A DNA stretch of 64,000 nucleotides from a virus. Below the pieces are notes generated by a model. The model searched no databases. It worked only from the letters and a program-made list of their open reading frames with translations, and was not told the origin of the DNA. Shown piece after piece: positions 35,217 to 44,077 of this stretch. The stretch is from the IMG/VR virus record IMGVR_UViG_3300025141_016157, positions 62,001-126,000 of that record, one strand, 5' to 3'. Each line of letters opens with the position of its first letter. Position 1 is the first letter of the stretch. Both the position numbers and the translations under genes were made by a program.

Positions 35217-37733
35217 ATGTTTACTTATGACAACGTATATGAATCAAGTCTAAAATATTTCAAGGGAGATTCTCTGGCTTCAAATGTTTTTTTAACGAAA
35301 TATGCTTTAACTGGCAGAGATGGTGATATTCTTGAAGAATGTCCAGAAGATATGCACAAAAGACTTGCAAAAGAGTTTGCTAGAGTAGAGAAAAAATACC
35401 CCAATCCTGTATCAGAAAGAGAAATTTTCTCCCTTTTGAAAGATTTCAAGTATATAATACCGCAGGGTTCACCTATGGCTGGTATTGGAAATAATAATCA
35501 GATACAGTCAATATCAAACTGCTTTGTTGTCGAATCACCTCACGATTCTTATGGTGGAATTCTTAAGACAGACCAAGAGCTAGTTCAGATTGCCAAACGG
35601 CGAGGAGGTGTAGGTTTTGACATATCCAATATTAGACCAAAGGGTATGACAACTGGGAATGCAGCAAGGACAACAGACGGAATTGAAGTTTTCATGGATA
35701 GATTTAGCAATTCATGTCGTGAAGTAGCCCAGGGAGGCAGACGCGGTGCATTAATGCTAACCATATCAGTCCACCATCCGCAGATAAAAGATTTTATAAA
35801 GATTAAAAGAGATCTATCAAGAGTTACAGGTGCAAATATATCAGTAAGAGTAACAGATGAGTTTATGAATGCTGTAAAAGAAAATGGTGAAGTTGGGCTT
35901 AGATGGCCTGTTGACTCCTCATCACCAAAAGTTACAAAGATCGAACAAGCTTCAGAAATATGGCACCTCTTAATTGAGTCAGCACATTCATCAGCAGAGC
36001 CTGGAATATTATTTTGGGATACTGCTAAGTCAATGACACCTTCTGACATATACGAAAGTGAAGGCTTTGGATCTGTGTCAACAAACCCATGCGGTGAAAT
36101 TATATTGTCGCCGTATGATTCATGCAGGCTTATGCTTGTAAACTTGACTTCTTTTGTAAGAGACCCGTGGTCAGATAATGCTGAGTTTAACTTTGGCGAT
36201 TTTGCATCAAAAGTTCAAAAAGCTCAGCGGTTAATGGATGACATGATCGATCTTGAAGTAGAGCAAGTAGACAAGATTATTCAAAAAATAGAGAATGATA
36301 CTCAGCCTGAAAGTGTAAAAAAGATTGAGAAAGATCTATGGGAAAATATCAAGCTTCAAGCTGTCAATGGCAGAAGAACCGGTCTCGGGATAACTGGTCT
36401 GGGTGATACACTTGCAATGTTATCCATACGATACGGATCAAAGGAATCTATCAGAATAACAGAAGAAATATATAAGTGGCTTGCAATTAATTCTTACGAG
36501 TCATCTATTATCCTTGCAAAAGAAAGAGGGTCATTCCCAGCGTGGGATTCAGAAAAAGAAAAAGATCATCCGTTTATTTCAAGAATTGTAAGTGAGCTTC
36601 TACCCCACAGACAAGAAGATTATGAAAAATATGGTAGAAGAAATATTGCAAATACTACAACAGCTCCTGCTGGGTCAGTATCAGTCCTTACACAGACAAC
36701 ATCTGGCATTGAGCCGGCATTTATGCTTCACTATACACGACGTAAAAAGCTGACAGGTCAAGATTCAAGCGGAAGAGTAGATTTTGTAGATGATAGCGGT
36801 GATGAATGGCAAGAATATACTGTGTATCATCATGGGTTTAAAAGATGGATGAAGCACATGTCCGAATCGGATCCTGATATCTTTATGGGTCTTTCAGATG
36901 ATGAGATGGTATCAATGAGTCCATACACAAGGGCAACTGCTAGTGAGATTGACTGGATCTCGAAAGTAAAAATGCAGGCCGCTGCTCAAAAGTGGGTATG
37001 TCATGCAATATCAAATACAACAAATCTACCCTCTGATGTTGATGTTGAAACTGTAAAGAAAGTTTATATGACAGGCTGGGAGCTTGGCTGCAAAGGAGTA
37101 ACAGTATATCGCGATGGAAGTAGAGCTGGAGTTCTTGTATCTAGTGATAAAACATCGAAAAAGAAAGACCTATCCTTTAAAAGCAATCGTGCACCAAAGC
37201 GCCCAGAGATCCTGTCTTGTGAAATACATCAAGCTTCTGTTTCAGGAGAGCCGTGGACTATAATAGTAGGATTGATGCAAGGAAGGCCATACGAGATATT
37301 TGGGGGAAAATCTGAATATGTTGAAATACCGAGAAAATATAAATCTGGATTTTTAACAAAAAAATCTAGAAAGACTATGAATTCAAAATATAATCTAAGC
37401 TTCGGCGAAGAAGGCGAAGAAATAATTGTAAGAGATATTGCAACTGTATTCGACAACCCAAATTATTCAGCATTTACAAGAACATTATCACTAGCATTAC
37501 GACACGGAGCTCCTGTTAACTATGTCTGTGAGCAACTTCAAAAAGATAGGGATGCAGATTTATTTAGTTTTTCAAAAGTAATAGCAAGATGTCTTAAAAA
37601 GTACATAGCAGATGGAACAAAGCCTGGAAACGGAACAATAGATTGTAACTGTGATAATGCAGAAGAGTGCGAAGTAGTATATCAAGAGGGATGTGCTACA
37701 TGCCTTACATGTGGTTTTGCGAAATGCGGATAA
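35217..37733 (+). CDS. nrdJ: Adenosylcobalamin-dependent (class II) ribonucleotide reductase
   Basis: This 838-aa reductase makes deoxyribonucleotides for phage replication. It has SISNCFVVESPHDSYGGILK, GGRRGALMLTISVHHP, the active-site STNPCGEI (about residue 288-295), TAPAGSVSVLTQTTSGIEP, and TGWELGCKGVTVYRDGSRAG. The C-terminus has clustered cysteines (CNCDNAEEC ... CATCLTCGFAKCG), as in NrdJ. No small-subunit nrdB gene accompanies it, which supports class II. It would need cobalamin from the host. Replication genes lie upstream. Confidence 0.88.
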   Translation: MFTYDNVYESSLKYFKGDSLASNVFLTKYALTGRDGDILEECPEDMHKRLAKEFARVEKKYPNPVSEREIFSLLKDFKYIIPQGSPMAGIGNNNQIQSISNCFVVESPHDSYGGILKTDQELVQIAKRRGGVGFDISNIRPKGMTTGNAARTTDGIEVFMDRFSNSCREVAQGGRRGALMLTISVHHPQIKDFIKIKRDLSRVTGANISVRVTDEFMNAVKENGEVGLRWPVDSSSPKVTKIEQASEIWHLLIESAHSSAEPGILFWDTAKSMTPSDIYESEGFGSVSTNPCGEIILSPYDSCRLMLVNLTSFVRDPWSDNAEFNFGDFASKVQKAQRLMDDMIDLEVEQVDKIIQKIENDTQPESVKKIEKDLWENIKLQAVNGRRTGLGITGLGDTLAMLSIRYGSKESIRITEEIYKWLAINSYESSIILAKERGSFPAWDSEKEKDHPFISRIVSELLPHRQEDYEKYGRRNIANTTTAPAGSVSVLTQTTSGIEPAFMLHYTRRKKLTGQDSSGRVDFVDDSGDEWQEYTVYHHGFKRWMKHMSESDPDIFMGLSDDEMVSMSPYTRATASEIDWISKVKMQAAAQKWVCHAISNTTNLPSDVDVETVKKVYMTGWELGCKGVTVYRDGSRAGVLVSSDKTSKKKDLSFKSNRAPKRPEILSCEIHQASVSGEPWTIIVGLMQGRPYEIFGGKSEYVEIPRKYKSGFLTKKSRKTMNSKYNLSFGEEGEEIIVRDIATVFDNPNYSAFTRTLSLALRHGAPVNYVCEQLQKDRDADLFSFSKVIARCLKKYIADGTKPGNGTIDCNCDNAEECEVVYQEGCATCLTCGFAKCG

Positions 37734-37746
37734 TAATTAGTATAAA
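37717..37746 (+). promoter_or_regulatory. Candidate sigma70-like promoter upstream of the ClpP-like gene
   Basis: TTGCGA (37717-37722), 18 bp, TATAAA (37741-37746), overlapping the end of nrdJ. The predicted start near 37753 leaves a 12-nt leader with an AGAGGAA ribosome site. The same TTGCGA box occurs at 48868. Confidence 0.4.
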
Positions 37747-37764
37747 CCCAAGAGGAATTTAAAA

Positions 37765-38367
37765 ATGCATTGGAAAAGTACAATATCACCTTTAATAAAA
37801 GAAATAGAGCTAAGAAAATCTCCTCAAATAATAAGAGTAAATAAGTTCGATGAAAAGTCAGCAAAAGAATTTCAAGATCAAGTATCACTTGCGCACAACA
37901 CAGGGCAAAAGGTAATTCCTGTTATCATCGATTCTTATGGCGGCCAAGTTTATTCGCTTATGGCAATGATAGCTACAATTAATGCATCTGAAATACCAAT
38001 TGTAACAATTGTAGAGGGAAAGGCGATGTCTTGCGGTGCAGTCTTATTTTCATTTGGTGAACAGGGTCTAAGATTTATGGATCCCGATGCTACTATTATG
38101 ATTCATGATGTTTCATCTATGGATTTTGGAAAAGTTGAAGAGTTAAAAGCTAGCGCAGCAGAGGCAGATCGTCTAAATGATAAAATTTATACTATGATGG
38201 CTAGGAATTGCGGAAAGAAAGATGACTATTTTTTAAAAATTGTAGATAAGAAAAAGCATGCAGACTGGTTTTTAGATTCTAATGAAGCAAAGAAGCATGG
38301 AATGGCAAATCAGATAAGAGTTCCAAAGCTTTCAATAAGTGTAGATGTGTCAATAGACCTGGAGTAA
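37765..38367 (+). CDS. ClpP-like serine protease
   Basis: This 200-aa protein has the ClpP fold pattern. IIDSYGGQVYSLMAMIATIN is the oxyanion-side strand, GKAMSCGAVLFSFG carries the nucleophile Ser89, and ATIMIHDVS carries His114. An Asp in ADWFLDSNEAKKHGM (about 167-171) can complete the triad. ClpP normally has AAS and MIHQP, so both motifs are variants. There is no Clp ATPase nearby. The role in the phage is unknown; remodelling of host proteins or head maturation are possibilities. It precedes the endolysin by 7 bp. Confidence 0.8.
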   Translation: MHWKSTISPLIKEIELRKSPQIIRVNKFDEKSAKEFQDQVSLAHNTGQKVIPVIIDSYGGQVYSLMAMIATINASEIPIVTIVEGKAMSCGAVLFSFGEQGLRFMDPDATIMIHDVSSMDFGKVEELKASAAEADRLNDKIYTMMARNCGKKDDYFLKIVDKKKHADWFLDSNEAKKHGMANQIRVPKLSISVDVSIDLE

Positions 38368-38374
38368 ATATAAA

Positions 38375-39328
38375 ATGGATAAAGATTTTTATAACAAGTC
38401 TAGCTCCGATAGTTTAGGCTGGAAGCCTTCTTGGTTTGGATGCGAAGAATTTGACTTTAATTTAGTAAAAGCGGTCCAAAAATGGCAAAAAGCTCATGGA
38501 TTAACCGGAGACGGTCTTGTTGGGCCAATGACATATAGAAGGATCTGGACAGAAAGGGAAGTCAGCATTTCAGACTATGAGCCTAGAAAAAACGATTATA
38601 CTTCTTATGGCAATCATCACATTGTTCACAATGGGAACTTTATCCCTATTGAATGGAATAAGGTTGTTCTATGGGATGAAAGAGATGGATTCAAGGCAAG
38701 CAAGGGATGCTATACTGATTATTCTGGAAAACCTGATCGTGAACCGACAATGTTCGTGAACCATTGGGATGTATGTCTTAGTGCTGAGTCTTGTGCGACA
38801 GTTTTGAATAGGCGTGGAATATCTGTCCATTTTCTTATAGACAATGATGGAACAATCTTTCAAATGCTAGATACGCAGCACAAGGCGTGGCATGCCGGAA
38901 TCCCGAGGTATGAAGGTGGCAATACGAAGGGGATTGGGGTAGAGATTAGTAACGCGTATTATCCAAAGTACCAGGATTGGTATGTTCGAAAAGGCTTTGG
39001 TGAGCGACCACTTCAAGAACATGGCTATGTTCATGGAAAAACCCTGGACCCATTTTTAGATTTTTATCCTGTCCAGCTTGAAGCTTTAAAAGCGCTATGG
39101 AAAGCTATTCATATTGGTATTGGTATTCCGCTTGAGTATCCAAAGAATTCCAACGGGCATATCGAAACTAGCATCCACAAAGAATGCGAACGAGGAAAAT
39201 TTCATGGAATATGTAACCACTACAACTTTATCAAAACGAAAATTGATTGTGCTGGTCTTGATCTTCCTACTCTTTTAGATGAAGTAAAGAGAACACCGAT
39301 GTATTGCCTGGATAAAAATAGTGAATGA
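38375..39328 (+). CDS. Endolysin: peptidoglycan-binding plus N-acetylmuramoyl-L-alanine amidase
   Basis: This 317-aa protein has an N-terminal peptidoglycan-binding domain (VKAVQKWQKAHGLTGDGLVG, about 31-60) followed by an Amidase_2-type domain. That domain has VNHWDVC (zinc His130), VHFLIDNDGTIFQ, KAWHAG (His173), TKGIGVEISN, and a late HGICNHYNF. It should cut the bond between muramic acid and the stem peptide at lysis. There is no signal peptide, so a holin is expected, but none is recognised nearby. It shares 4 nt with the cysteine synthase gene. Confidence 0.85.
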   Translation: MDKDFYNKSSSDSLGWKPSWFGCEEFDFNLVKAVQKWQKAHGLTGDGLVGPMTYRRIWTEREVSISDYEPRKNDYTSYGNHHIVHNGNFIPIEWNKVVLWDERDGFKASKGCYTDYSGKPDREPTMFVNHWDVCLSAESCATVLNRRGISVHFLIDNDGTIFQMLDTQHKAWHAGIPRYEGGNTKGIGVEISNAYYPKYQDWYVRKGFGERPLQEHGYVHGKTLDPFLDFYPVQLEALKALWKAIHIGIGIPLEYPKNSNGHIETSIHKECERGKFHGICNHYNFIKTKIDCAGLDLPTLLDEVKRTPMYCLDKNSE

Positions 39329-40188
39329 TAAATAATATGAATCTATCACTAGAAAGAATTATAGGGGATACACCGCTAGTAAAGATCTCAGATAAAATAT
39401 ACGGAAAGCTAGAAACATACAGTCCATCTGGATCTGTAAAAGATAGAATGATTTCATATGTTGTCAAGAAATCAATCGACAGGGGTGAAATATCAGAAAA
39501 TACTACACTTTGTGATGCAACAAGCGGAAACACTGGGATAGCGCTAAGCATGATTGCTGCATCGCTTGGTTTAAAATGCGTTATTTTTATGCCATCTAAC
39601 ATGTCTGAAGAAAGAAAGAAAATGATGAAAATCTATGGTGCAAGAATTATAGACGCACCTGAAGATGATTTTGAAAGAGCGATTTCAATGAGGGATGAAT
39701 TCATATCTGCGGGATCTAATATATGGTCACCCATGCAGTTTAGCAATCTTGAAAACATAGAATGCCATGAGACAATTACAGGTCCGGAAATTCAAAATCA
39801 GATAACAAGTCGAGGCCTAGCATGGTCAGCATTTATTCATGGCTCAGGGACGGGCGGAACAATTGAAGGAGTTCGTAGATTTTTAAAAAATACACCTACA
39901 GAAATACACATGGTTGTTCCAGATGAATCACCGCATGGAATACAAGGGATCGGTGATGGAAAAGATTTCCTAGCCAATCCAGAAGAAATGGATGGTATCA
40001 TAGTAATAAAAACAGAAGATGCAATCATGCGAGCAAAAGACTTTGCAAGAGAAACTGGACTTCTAGTGGGTATCAGTTCTGGAGCTAATATACTTGCATC
40101 GGAAAAATATGTAGCTAATAACTCTCCTGATGGGTCAGTTGTTACAATTCTATGTGATCGTGGTGAGCGGTATATGTCAATCTATTAA
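39325..40188 (+). CDS. Cysteine synthase-like PLP enzyme
   Basis: This 287-aa fold-type II PLP enzyme has GDTPLVKI near the start and the PLP lysine in SPSGSVKDRM (Lys39). It also has ATSGNTGIALSMIAASLGLK, SGTGGTIEGVRRFL (phosphate-binding) and a late LVGISSGANI. The pattern fits CysK/CysM, forming cysteine from O-acetylserine and sulfide. It is slightly shorter than bacterial CysK (about 320 aa). It overlaps the endolysin stop (ATGA), though an ATG four codons on is also possible. It may be an auxiliary gene for sulfur supply. Confidence 0.84.
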   Translation: MINNMNLSLERIIGDTPLVKISDKIYGKLETYSPSGSVKDRMISYVVKKSIDRGEISENTTLCDATSGNTGIALSMIAASLGLKCVIFMPSNMSEERKKMMKIYGARIIDAPEDDFERAISMRDEFISAGSNIWSPMQFSNLENIECHETITGPEIQNQITSRGLAWSAFIHGSGTGGTIEGVRRFLKNTPTEIHMVVPDESPHGIQGIGDGKDFLANPEEMDGIIVIKTEDAIMRAKDFARETGLLVGISSGANILASEKYVANNSPDGSVVTILCDRGERYMSIY

Positions 40189-40217
40189 TTGTAAAGATTA
40201 ATATTTTTTTATATAAT
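40189..40217 (+). promoter_or_regulatory. Sigma70-like promoter for the sulfotransferase gene
   Basis: TTGTAA (40189-40194), 17 bp, TATAAT (40212-40217), immediately after the cysteine synthase stop codon. The predicted start near 40224 gives a leader of about 20 nt. Confidence 0.55.
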
Positions 40218-40243
40218 AATAAAAATTACTGTAGTGAGAATAG

Positions 40244-41182
40244 ATGAAAGATTTCATATTTAAAATTAACAAAGCTAGAATTGACAAAGTAGCTAATGAA
40301 ATAGCAAGGGTAAATCCCCAGCTATCTGATATAAAAGGATGGGAGGATGATTGCTCTGTTGCTTTAAAGATTCAAGCAGCGATTCTTTTATCAAAAAAAG
40401 AAGATTTTGCAGATATTGTAGAGAATGAAAAGGGAGCTATTAGTATATCTAAGGTTGTTCCCGTGAGATATTTCAATACAGCCGGTGATCATTGCTATTT
40501 TGTAAAATATAAAAGATCTTTTATTCACATACCCAAGACTGGGGGTCGACATCTAATATACAAATATTTTGTATTTCAAGTTGGTGGCAACCACATGTTT
40601 GCAAAAACTAATAGTGAAAACTATGGTCAATATACAGAAGATTTTAAAAGATGCTTTACGATTGTAAGAAATCCATTTAGCTGGCTTTATAGCTACTGGG
40701 CACATATTTCAGAAGGCGGGGATCATACGGGTCATCACGGATGCCGACTCATTTCAAATAATAGTACATTTGAAAAATTTATTTTTAATGTCTGCAATCT
40801 AGAAAAAGATGAGTACTGGTTTCCCTATAATAGTGGAATGACTTCTCAGATTTTTGACATTGATGAAAAAATATGTGTAAGCGATATAATATTTTTTGAA
40901 AAATATAGTGAAGGCATTATGTCTCTCAATATTGAAGAAAAGTGCGAGCCTTTCTTGTCATTCGAATGTCAGGAAAAACATAGAAGATTTATTGAATTTA
41001 GGCAAAGCTCAGACGAATATAAGAAACACTATACTGATGAAATGATTGATGCAGTTAGTAGAAAGTTTAAGTTTGACTTAGATTTCTTAGGGTATGACTT
41101 TAACGGATTAGTTCACAAAAAGTCATCAATTCATATTCCCAAGAAAGTGTTCAAAAGTGAACTATCAAATATTTGGAAATAG
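40244..41182 (+). CDS. Sulfotransferase-family protein
   Basis: This 312-aa protein has the two PAPS-binding signatures of sulfotransferases. FIHIPKTGGRHLIYKYF (about 93-109) is the 5'-phosphosulfate loop, and TIVRNPFSWLYSYW (about 139-152) is the 3'-phosphate motif. The first 90 residues are a separate helical region of unknown role. The acceptor could be a lipid, glycan or small molecule. It follows cysteine synthase, and a second sulfotransferase lies at 62448. Confidence 0.75.
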   Translation: MKDFIFKINKARIDKVANEIARVNPQLSDIKGWEDDCSVALKIQAAILLSKKEDFADIVENEKGAISISKVVPVRYFNTAGDHCYFVKYKRSFIHIPKTGGRHLIYKYFVFQVGGNHMFAKTNSENYGQYTEDFKRCFTIVRNPFSWLYSYWAHISEGGDHTGHHGCRLISNNSTFEKFIFNVCNLEKDEYWFPYNSGMTSQIFDIDEKICVSDIIFFEKYSEGIMSLNIEEKCEPFLSFECQEKHRRFIEFRQSSDEYKKHYTDEMIDAVSRKFKFDLDFLGYDFNGLVHKKSSIHIPKKVFKSELSNIWK

Positions 41183-41189
41183 TATAAAG

Positions 41190-41218
41190 TGTTGATCCCG
41201 CAAAGATCACCTTATAAT
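41190..41218 (+). promoter_or_regulatory. Weak candidate promoter upstream of the nucleotidyltransferase
   Basis: TATAAT at 41213-41218 has TGTTGA 17 bp upstream (41190-41195); the better match TTGATC would leave only 15 bp. The 89-bp gap also holds TATATAAATG near 41250. The start site is uncertain. Confidence 0.3.
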
Positions 41219-41270
41219 CTAATTCAAGAGAAGTTGTATATTTATGATATATAAATGATGGTGGAGCAGT

Positions 41271-42059
41271 ATGACAAACTATGCTAAGAAAAACGCGTCT
41301 TTAATTTTTGAACATATTAGGATCGATGAGGCTGAGGCAGAAGATGTAGATGTAGTAGGCTTTGAAATCAATGAAACGTTAGATTCTGATATATGGTCTG
41401 AAAGTGAAAAGATGAAACCTGAGGTTAGAGAGAAACTTCTTGCTGTCTCTGAAGACTTTATAGCTGGGCTTCCATTCGATGTTGACGCTGAAGATATTAA
41501 ACTAACTGGATCTCTTGCGACATATAACTGGTCAAGATTTTCCGATGTTGATCTTCATATTGTAGTTGATTTTACTACTGTTGATGATGATGAACAGCTA
41601 GTAAAAGATTATTTTAATTCCAAGAAGACTGTGTGGAACTTAAAGCATGAAATTTATATACGAGGATATGAAGTTGAAATATACGTTGAAAATATAAATG
41701 ATAAACACACAGCACAAGGCATGTATTCAATTCTTCACGATGAGTGGATAAAGAAACCAAAAAGAGAATTTTTTGAGATAGATGAGGAAGAAGTTAGGAA
41801 AAAGGCAGCATCAATAATGTCGCAGATAGAGTATATCGAAGAAGTCTCAAGCGATGAGCCAGCAGAAGCAGAAAAACTAGCAGAAAGAACAAAAGAAAAA
41901 ATTAGAAAGATGAGACAGGCAGGTCTTGATTCAGAGAAGGGAATCTATTCAGTTAAAAATGTTGCTTTTAAAGTCCTAAGAAGAAACGGATATCTTGAGA
42001 GGCTAAGTAATATAAAGACTCAGTCATATGACAGGGTAATGTCTCTAGCAGACCTATAA
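41271..42059 (+). CDS. Nucleotidyltransferase-domain protein
   Basis: This 262-aa protein has the polymerase-beta-type motif TGSLATYNWSRFSDVDLHIV, with Gly80-Ser81 and Asp92/Asp94 as metal ligands and YEVEIYV as the probable third acidic strand. The C-terminal half is helical and charged. Such stand-alone nucleotidyltransferases are frequent in large marine phages; their targets (protein, RNA or small molecule) are mostly unknown. GGTGGAG precedes the ATG. It lies 8 bp before the first gene of the shared N-terminal peptide family. Confidence 0.76.
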   Translation: MTNYAKKNASLIFEHIRIDEAEAEDVDVVGFEINETLDSDIWSESEKMKPEVREKLLAVSEDFIAGLPFDVDAEDIKLTGSLATYNWSRFSDVDLHIVVDFTTVDDDEQLVKDYFNSKKTVWNLKHEIYIRGYEVEIYVENINDKHTAQGMYSILHDEWIKKPKREFFEIDEEEVRKKAASIMSQIEYIEEVSSDEPAEAEKLAERTKEKIRKMRQAGLDSEKGIYSVKNVAFKVLRRNGYLERLSNIKTQSYDRVMSLADL

Positions 42060-42067
42060 TTAGATAC

Positions 42068-42703
42068 ATGATTATTACAGAGAAAAGGATAAGAGAAATT
42101 GTTCTCGAAGAAATTATAAGAGAGCAAGAAGAAGTCAATCAAGATTGTCCAATTCCATTTCTTGCTGCCATATTAGCCTCTGAAGCTCCCAATAGTGAAA
42201 GAGAGATGAGTGCCGTATATGATGTTATTATGAAACGAGCAGAAATAGGCTTTAAAGAAGTAAATACGGTCGATGGACAATTAAGAGTTCCCAGGCAATT
42301 CTCTGGATATACAAGATTTAGACCAGACGATACTGCATTTATTGCATACTATAGTGGTACTGCTCCAGATTCTGAATATTCAGTTTCAGCAGATAGAGTA
42401 GAAACAGAGAAGCTTATAAGAAGAAATCAATTTAAAAGAGCATGTGGTGTAATAGTCTCAGATTTTCAAGATCCCGGTAACCCAGATGCACCTACATATG
42501 GAGCAACTCATTTTGTAAATCCAAGAGCAGCATCGACAGATAACAAGTGGTGGGAACTAGATACGTTTAGACCGATTCCGATTAATAATGGATATATAGG
42601 TGATCATCTTTTTGGGTGGGACTTGACAACAAGACAGTCAAGAGAATCATATTTACAGTTTAGATCTAGCCATCCAGAATTTAGCAGTCTCTATCCGGAT
42701 TAA
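42068..42703 (+). CDS. SleB-like cell wall hydrolase with capsid-targeting-like N-terminus
   Basis: This 211-aa protein begins MIITEKRIREIVLEEIIREQ, matching the N-terminal peptide seen in five other genes of the window, with a possible IRE|Q cleavage at residue 19. The remainder resembles SleB/CwlJ hydrolases. It has AAILASEAPNSEREMSAVYD with a likely catalytic Glu39, VPRQFSGYT, and GATHFVNPRAA at 145-155. It would cut peptidoglycan glycan strands. If packaged in the head it could act during entry. The packaging idea is inference; the family match is moderate. Confidence 0.66.
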   Translation: MIITEKRIREIVLEEIIREQEEVNQDCPIPFLAAILASEAPNSEREMSAVYDVIMKRAEIGFKEVNTVDGQLRVPRQFSGYTRFRPDDTAFIAYYSGTAPDSEYSVSADRVETEKLIRRNQFKRACGVIVSDFQDPGNPDAPTYGATHFVNPRAASTDNKWWELDTFRPIPINNGYIGDHLFGWDLTTRQSRESYLQFRSSHPEFSSLYPD

Positions 42704-42706
42704 GCT

Positions 42707-43366
42707 TTAATCTTCAAATTTTCTCAGCCTGGCAACACCATCTGTCACAGTAACATACGTCTGGTGTGTAACCCAGTCGCCTGCATTGATATATGTTTTA
42801 ATATTCTGATCTTCGTCAACCCATATTAAAGCTTCTGGTATGTGTGTATGACCCATAATAAACACATCAACTTTGGGATGGTGTCTAAGAATATTTATAA
42901 TTGATCTTAGCTTGTGCTTCTTAATTTGAATTTCCGTCCACCATGTTGTAAAGTCAAAGTTAAAAGTGAATTCAAGTATATTTTGAATAACAGATAGAAA
43001 TTTAACAAATACTCTATTTGCAAGAGCACCCTTGTCGTAAGAATCGCCGTGTTCAACTCTAAACACTCGGCCTTCATCTTCAAAGTCATACCTTTTAACA
43101 AATTCAACACCCATTATTTTTTTACCAACAACTCCCATTAAACCTTCGTCATGATTTCCAACTACATAGATAATTCTTTTTGCATCACCCATTTTTTCAA
43201 GTATCTGAAGACATCTTTCTGTAAAGACAGGTATCTTTATAAAATCTATAATATCACCAGCGAGAACAAGCTCATCACAATCCTCAGACTCTAAAAATGA
43301 TAAAAGCTCGAGAGACTTATAGAACCTAGTCCCAATATGTGTATCAGATATAATAACTCTTTTCAT
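42707..43366 (-). CDS. Calcineurin-like metallophosphoesterase
   Basis: This 219-aa protein reads leftward between plus-strand genes. It shows the full metallophosphoesterase signature: ISDTHIG (Asp8, His10), LAGDIIDF, VVGNHDEG, EHGDSYD, and IMGHTHIP near the end. The arrangement is like LpxH/UDP-diacylglucosamine hydrolases and other phage phosphoesterases. The substrate is unknown. It converges on the SleB-like gene, with 3 bp between stops, and its start faces the small gene at 43460. Confidence 0.85.
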   Translation of the reverse strand: MKRVIISDTHIGTRFYKSLELLSFLESEDCDELVLAGDIIDFIKIPVFTERCLQILEKMGDAKRIIYVVGNHDEGLMGVVGKKIMGVEFVKRYDFEDEGRVFRVEHGDSYDKGALANRVFVKFLSVIQNILEFTFNFDFTTWWTEIQIKKHKLRSIINILRHHPKVDVFIMGHTHIPEALIWVDEDQNIKTYINAGDWVTHQTYVTVTDGVARLRKFED

Positions 43367-43374
43367 TGAACAGT

Positions 43375-43403
43375 TTGCTAACCTTATATTAATATTATAT
43401 ACA
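43375..43403 (+). promoter_or_regulatory. Candidate promoter for the 43460 operon
   Basis: TTGCTA (43375-43380), 17 bp, TATACA (43398-43403) in the 93-bp divergent gap. A TATACT at 43420 is a second -10-like box without a clear -35. The gap must also hold the leftward promoter of the phosphoesterase. Confidence 0.35.
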
Positions 43404-43459
43404 GAACTACAAGGTGTACTATACTTGTGTTACTGAAGTTTAAAAATAAAGGAAAAAAA

Positions 43460-43702
43460 ATGACAGATACAAAAAACACATCAATGGCTTTTAGCGATGA
43501 GGTAATTGGACAAATTGCAAAACTAGTCCAACTAGCAATTATTACAGGGACAGATATTGTTGATAATTTAAGGATGATGCGTGTAACTCTTGATGGAGAA
43601 ACTGATGTTCTTACACTAACTGAAGAATATCGTGAAATATCAGAGGCTCAGGTTGAAAAGCTTATGCAAGAAGTAGAGGCACTTCAATCAGAAGAGGTGT
43701 AA
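43460..43702 (+). CDS. Small hypothetical protein
   Basis: This 80-aa protein starts at the ATG at 43460, preceded by AAAGGAAAA. An in-phase TTG at 43427 would place the start inside the candidate -10 region. The sequence is helical (DEVIGQIAKLVQLAIITGTD) with an acidic C-terminus and no recognisable motif. It is 3 bp from the dUTPase-like gene and probably co-translated with it. Function unknown. Confidence 0.7.
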   Translation: MTDTKNTSMAFSDEVIGQIAKLVQLAIITGTDIVDNLRMMRVTLDGETDVLTLTEEYREISEAQVEKLMQEVEALQSEEV

Positions 43703-43705
43703 GCT

Positions 43706-44077
43706 ATGGAAGATAGACTCTTAGAAATATTTAGGAGAAGAGAATCTTTTATGAAGAGCCTTGGTGATTCTTCCGGAGAATCTATGAACTGGCCACTTGA
43801 TTTATCAAAAAAAGAAAATCAGCAACATGTCAGGGATATGGCACTAAGAGGTGTCGAAGAGATGTTTGAAGCACTTCAGCATTTAAAAAACTGGAAACCT
43901 CATCGGAAAACAGAAATAACTGAATTTGATAGAGAAGAATTTCTTGAAGAGATTGTAGATGCATTTAATTATTTTCTATCGATTCTTGTCCTTACAGGAT
44001 TTGATGATAATGATTTAATTGATGCATACAGAAGAAAAGACAAGATTATAAATGAAAGATTGAGGACTGGATATTGA
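43706..44077 (+). CDS. dUTPase-like all-alpha NTP pyrophosphatase
   Basis: This 123-aa protein has the paired acidic helices of dimeric dUTPase/MazG-type enzymes. RGVEEMFEALQHL (Glu51, Glu52, Glu55) is followed by REEFLEEIVDAFNYFLSI (Glu81, Glu82, Asp85). A Lys/Arg-rich end (YRRKDKIINERL) matches the nucleotide-binding region of phage dUTPases. It should hydrolyse dUTP or a related nucleotide. The next gene, itself starting with a similar domain, overlaps it by 4 nt. Confidence 0.75.
   Translation: MEDRLLEIFRRRESFMKSLGDSSGESMNWPLDLSKKENQQHVRDMALRGVEEMFEALQHLKNWKPHRKTEITEFDREEFLEEIVDAFNYFLSILVLTGFDDNDLIDAYRRKDKIINERLRTGY

Noticed and set aside
37765-38367. ClpP-like gene as the prohead maturation protease
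   Set aside because: It is far from the capsid genes and the inferred (I/L)xE cleavage specificity matches the gp21 type, which is probably encoded just upstream of the window.
42698-42712. Near-palindrome GATTAAGCTTTAATC between convergent stop codons as a bidirectional terminator
   Set aside because: The stem is too short and AT-rich, with no T-run; it arises from the two abutting stop regions.
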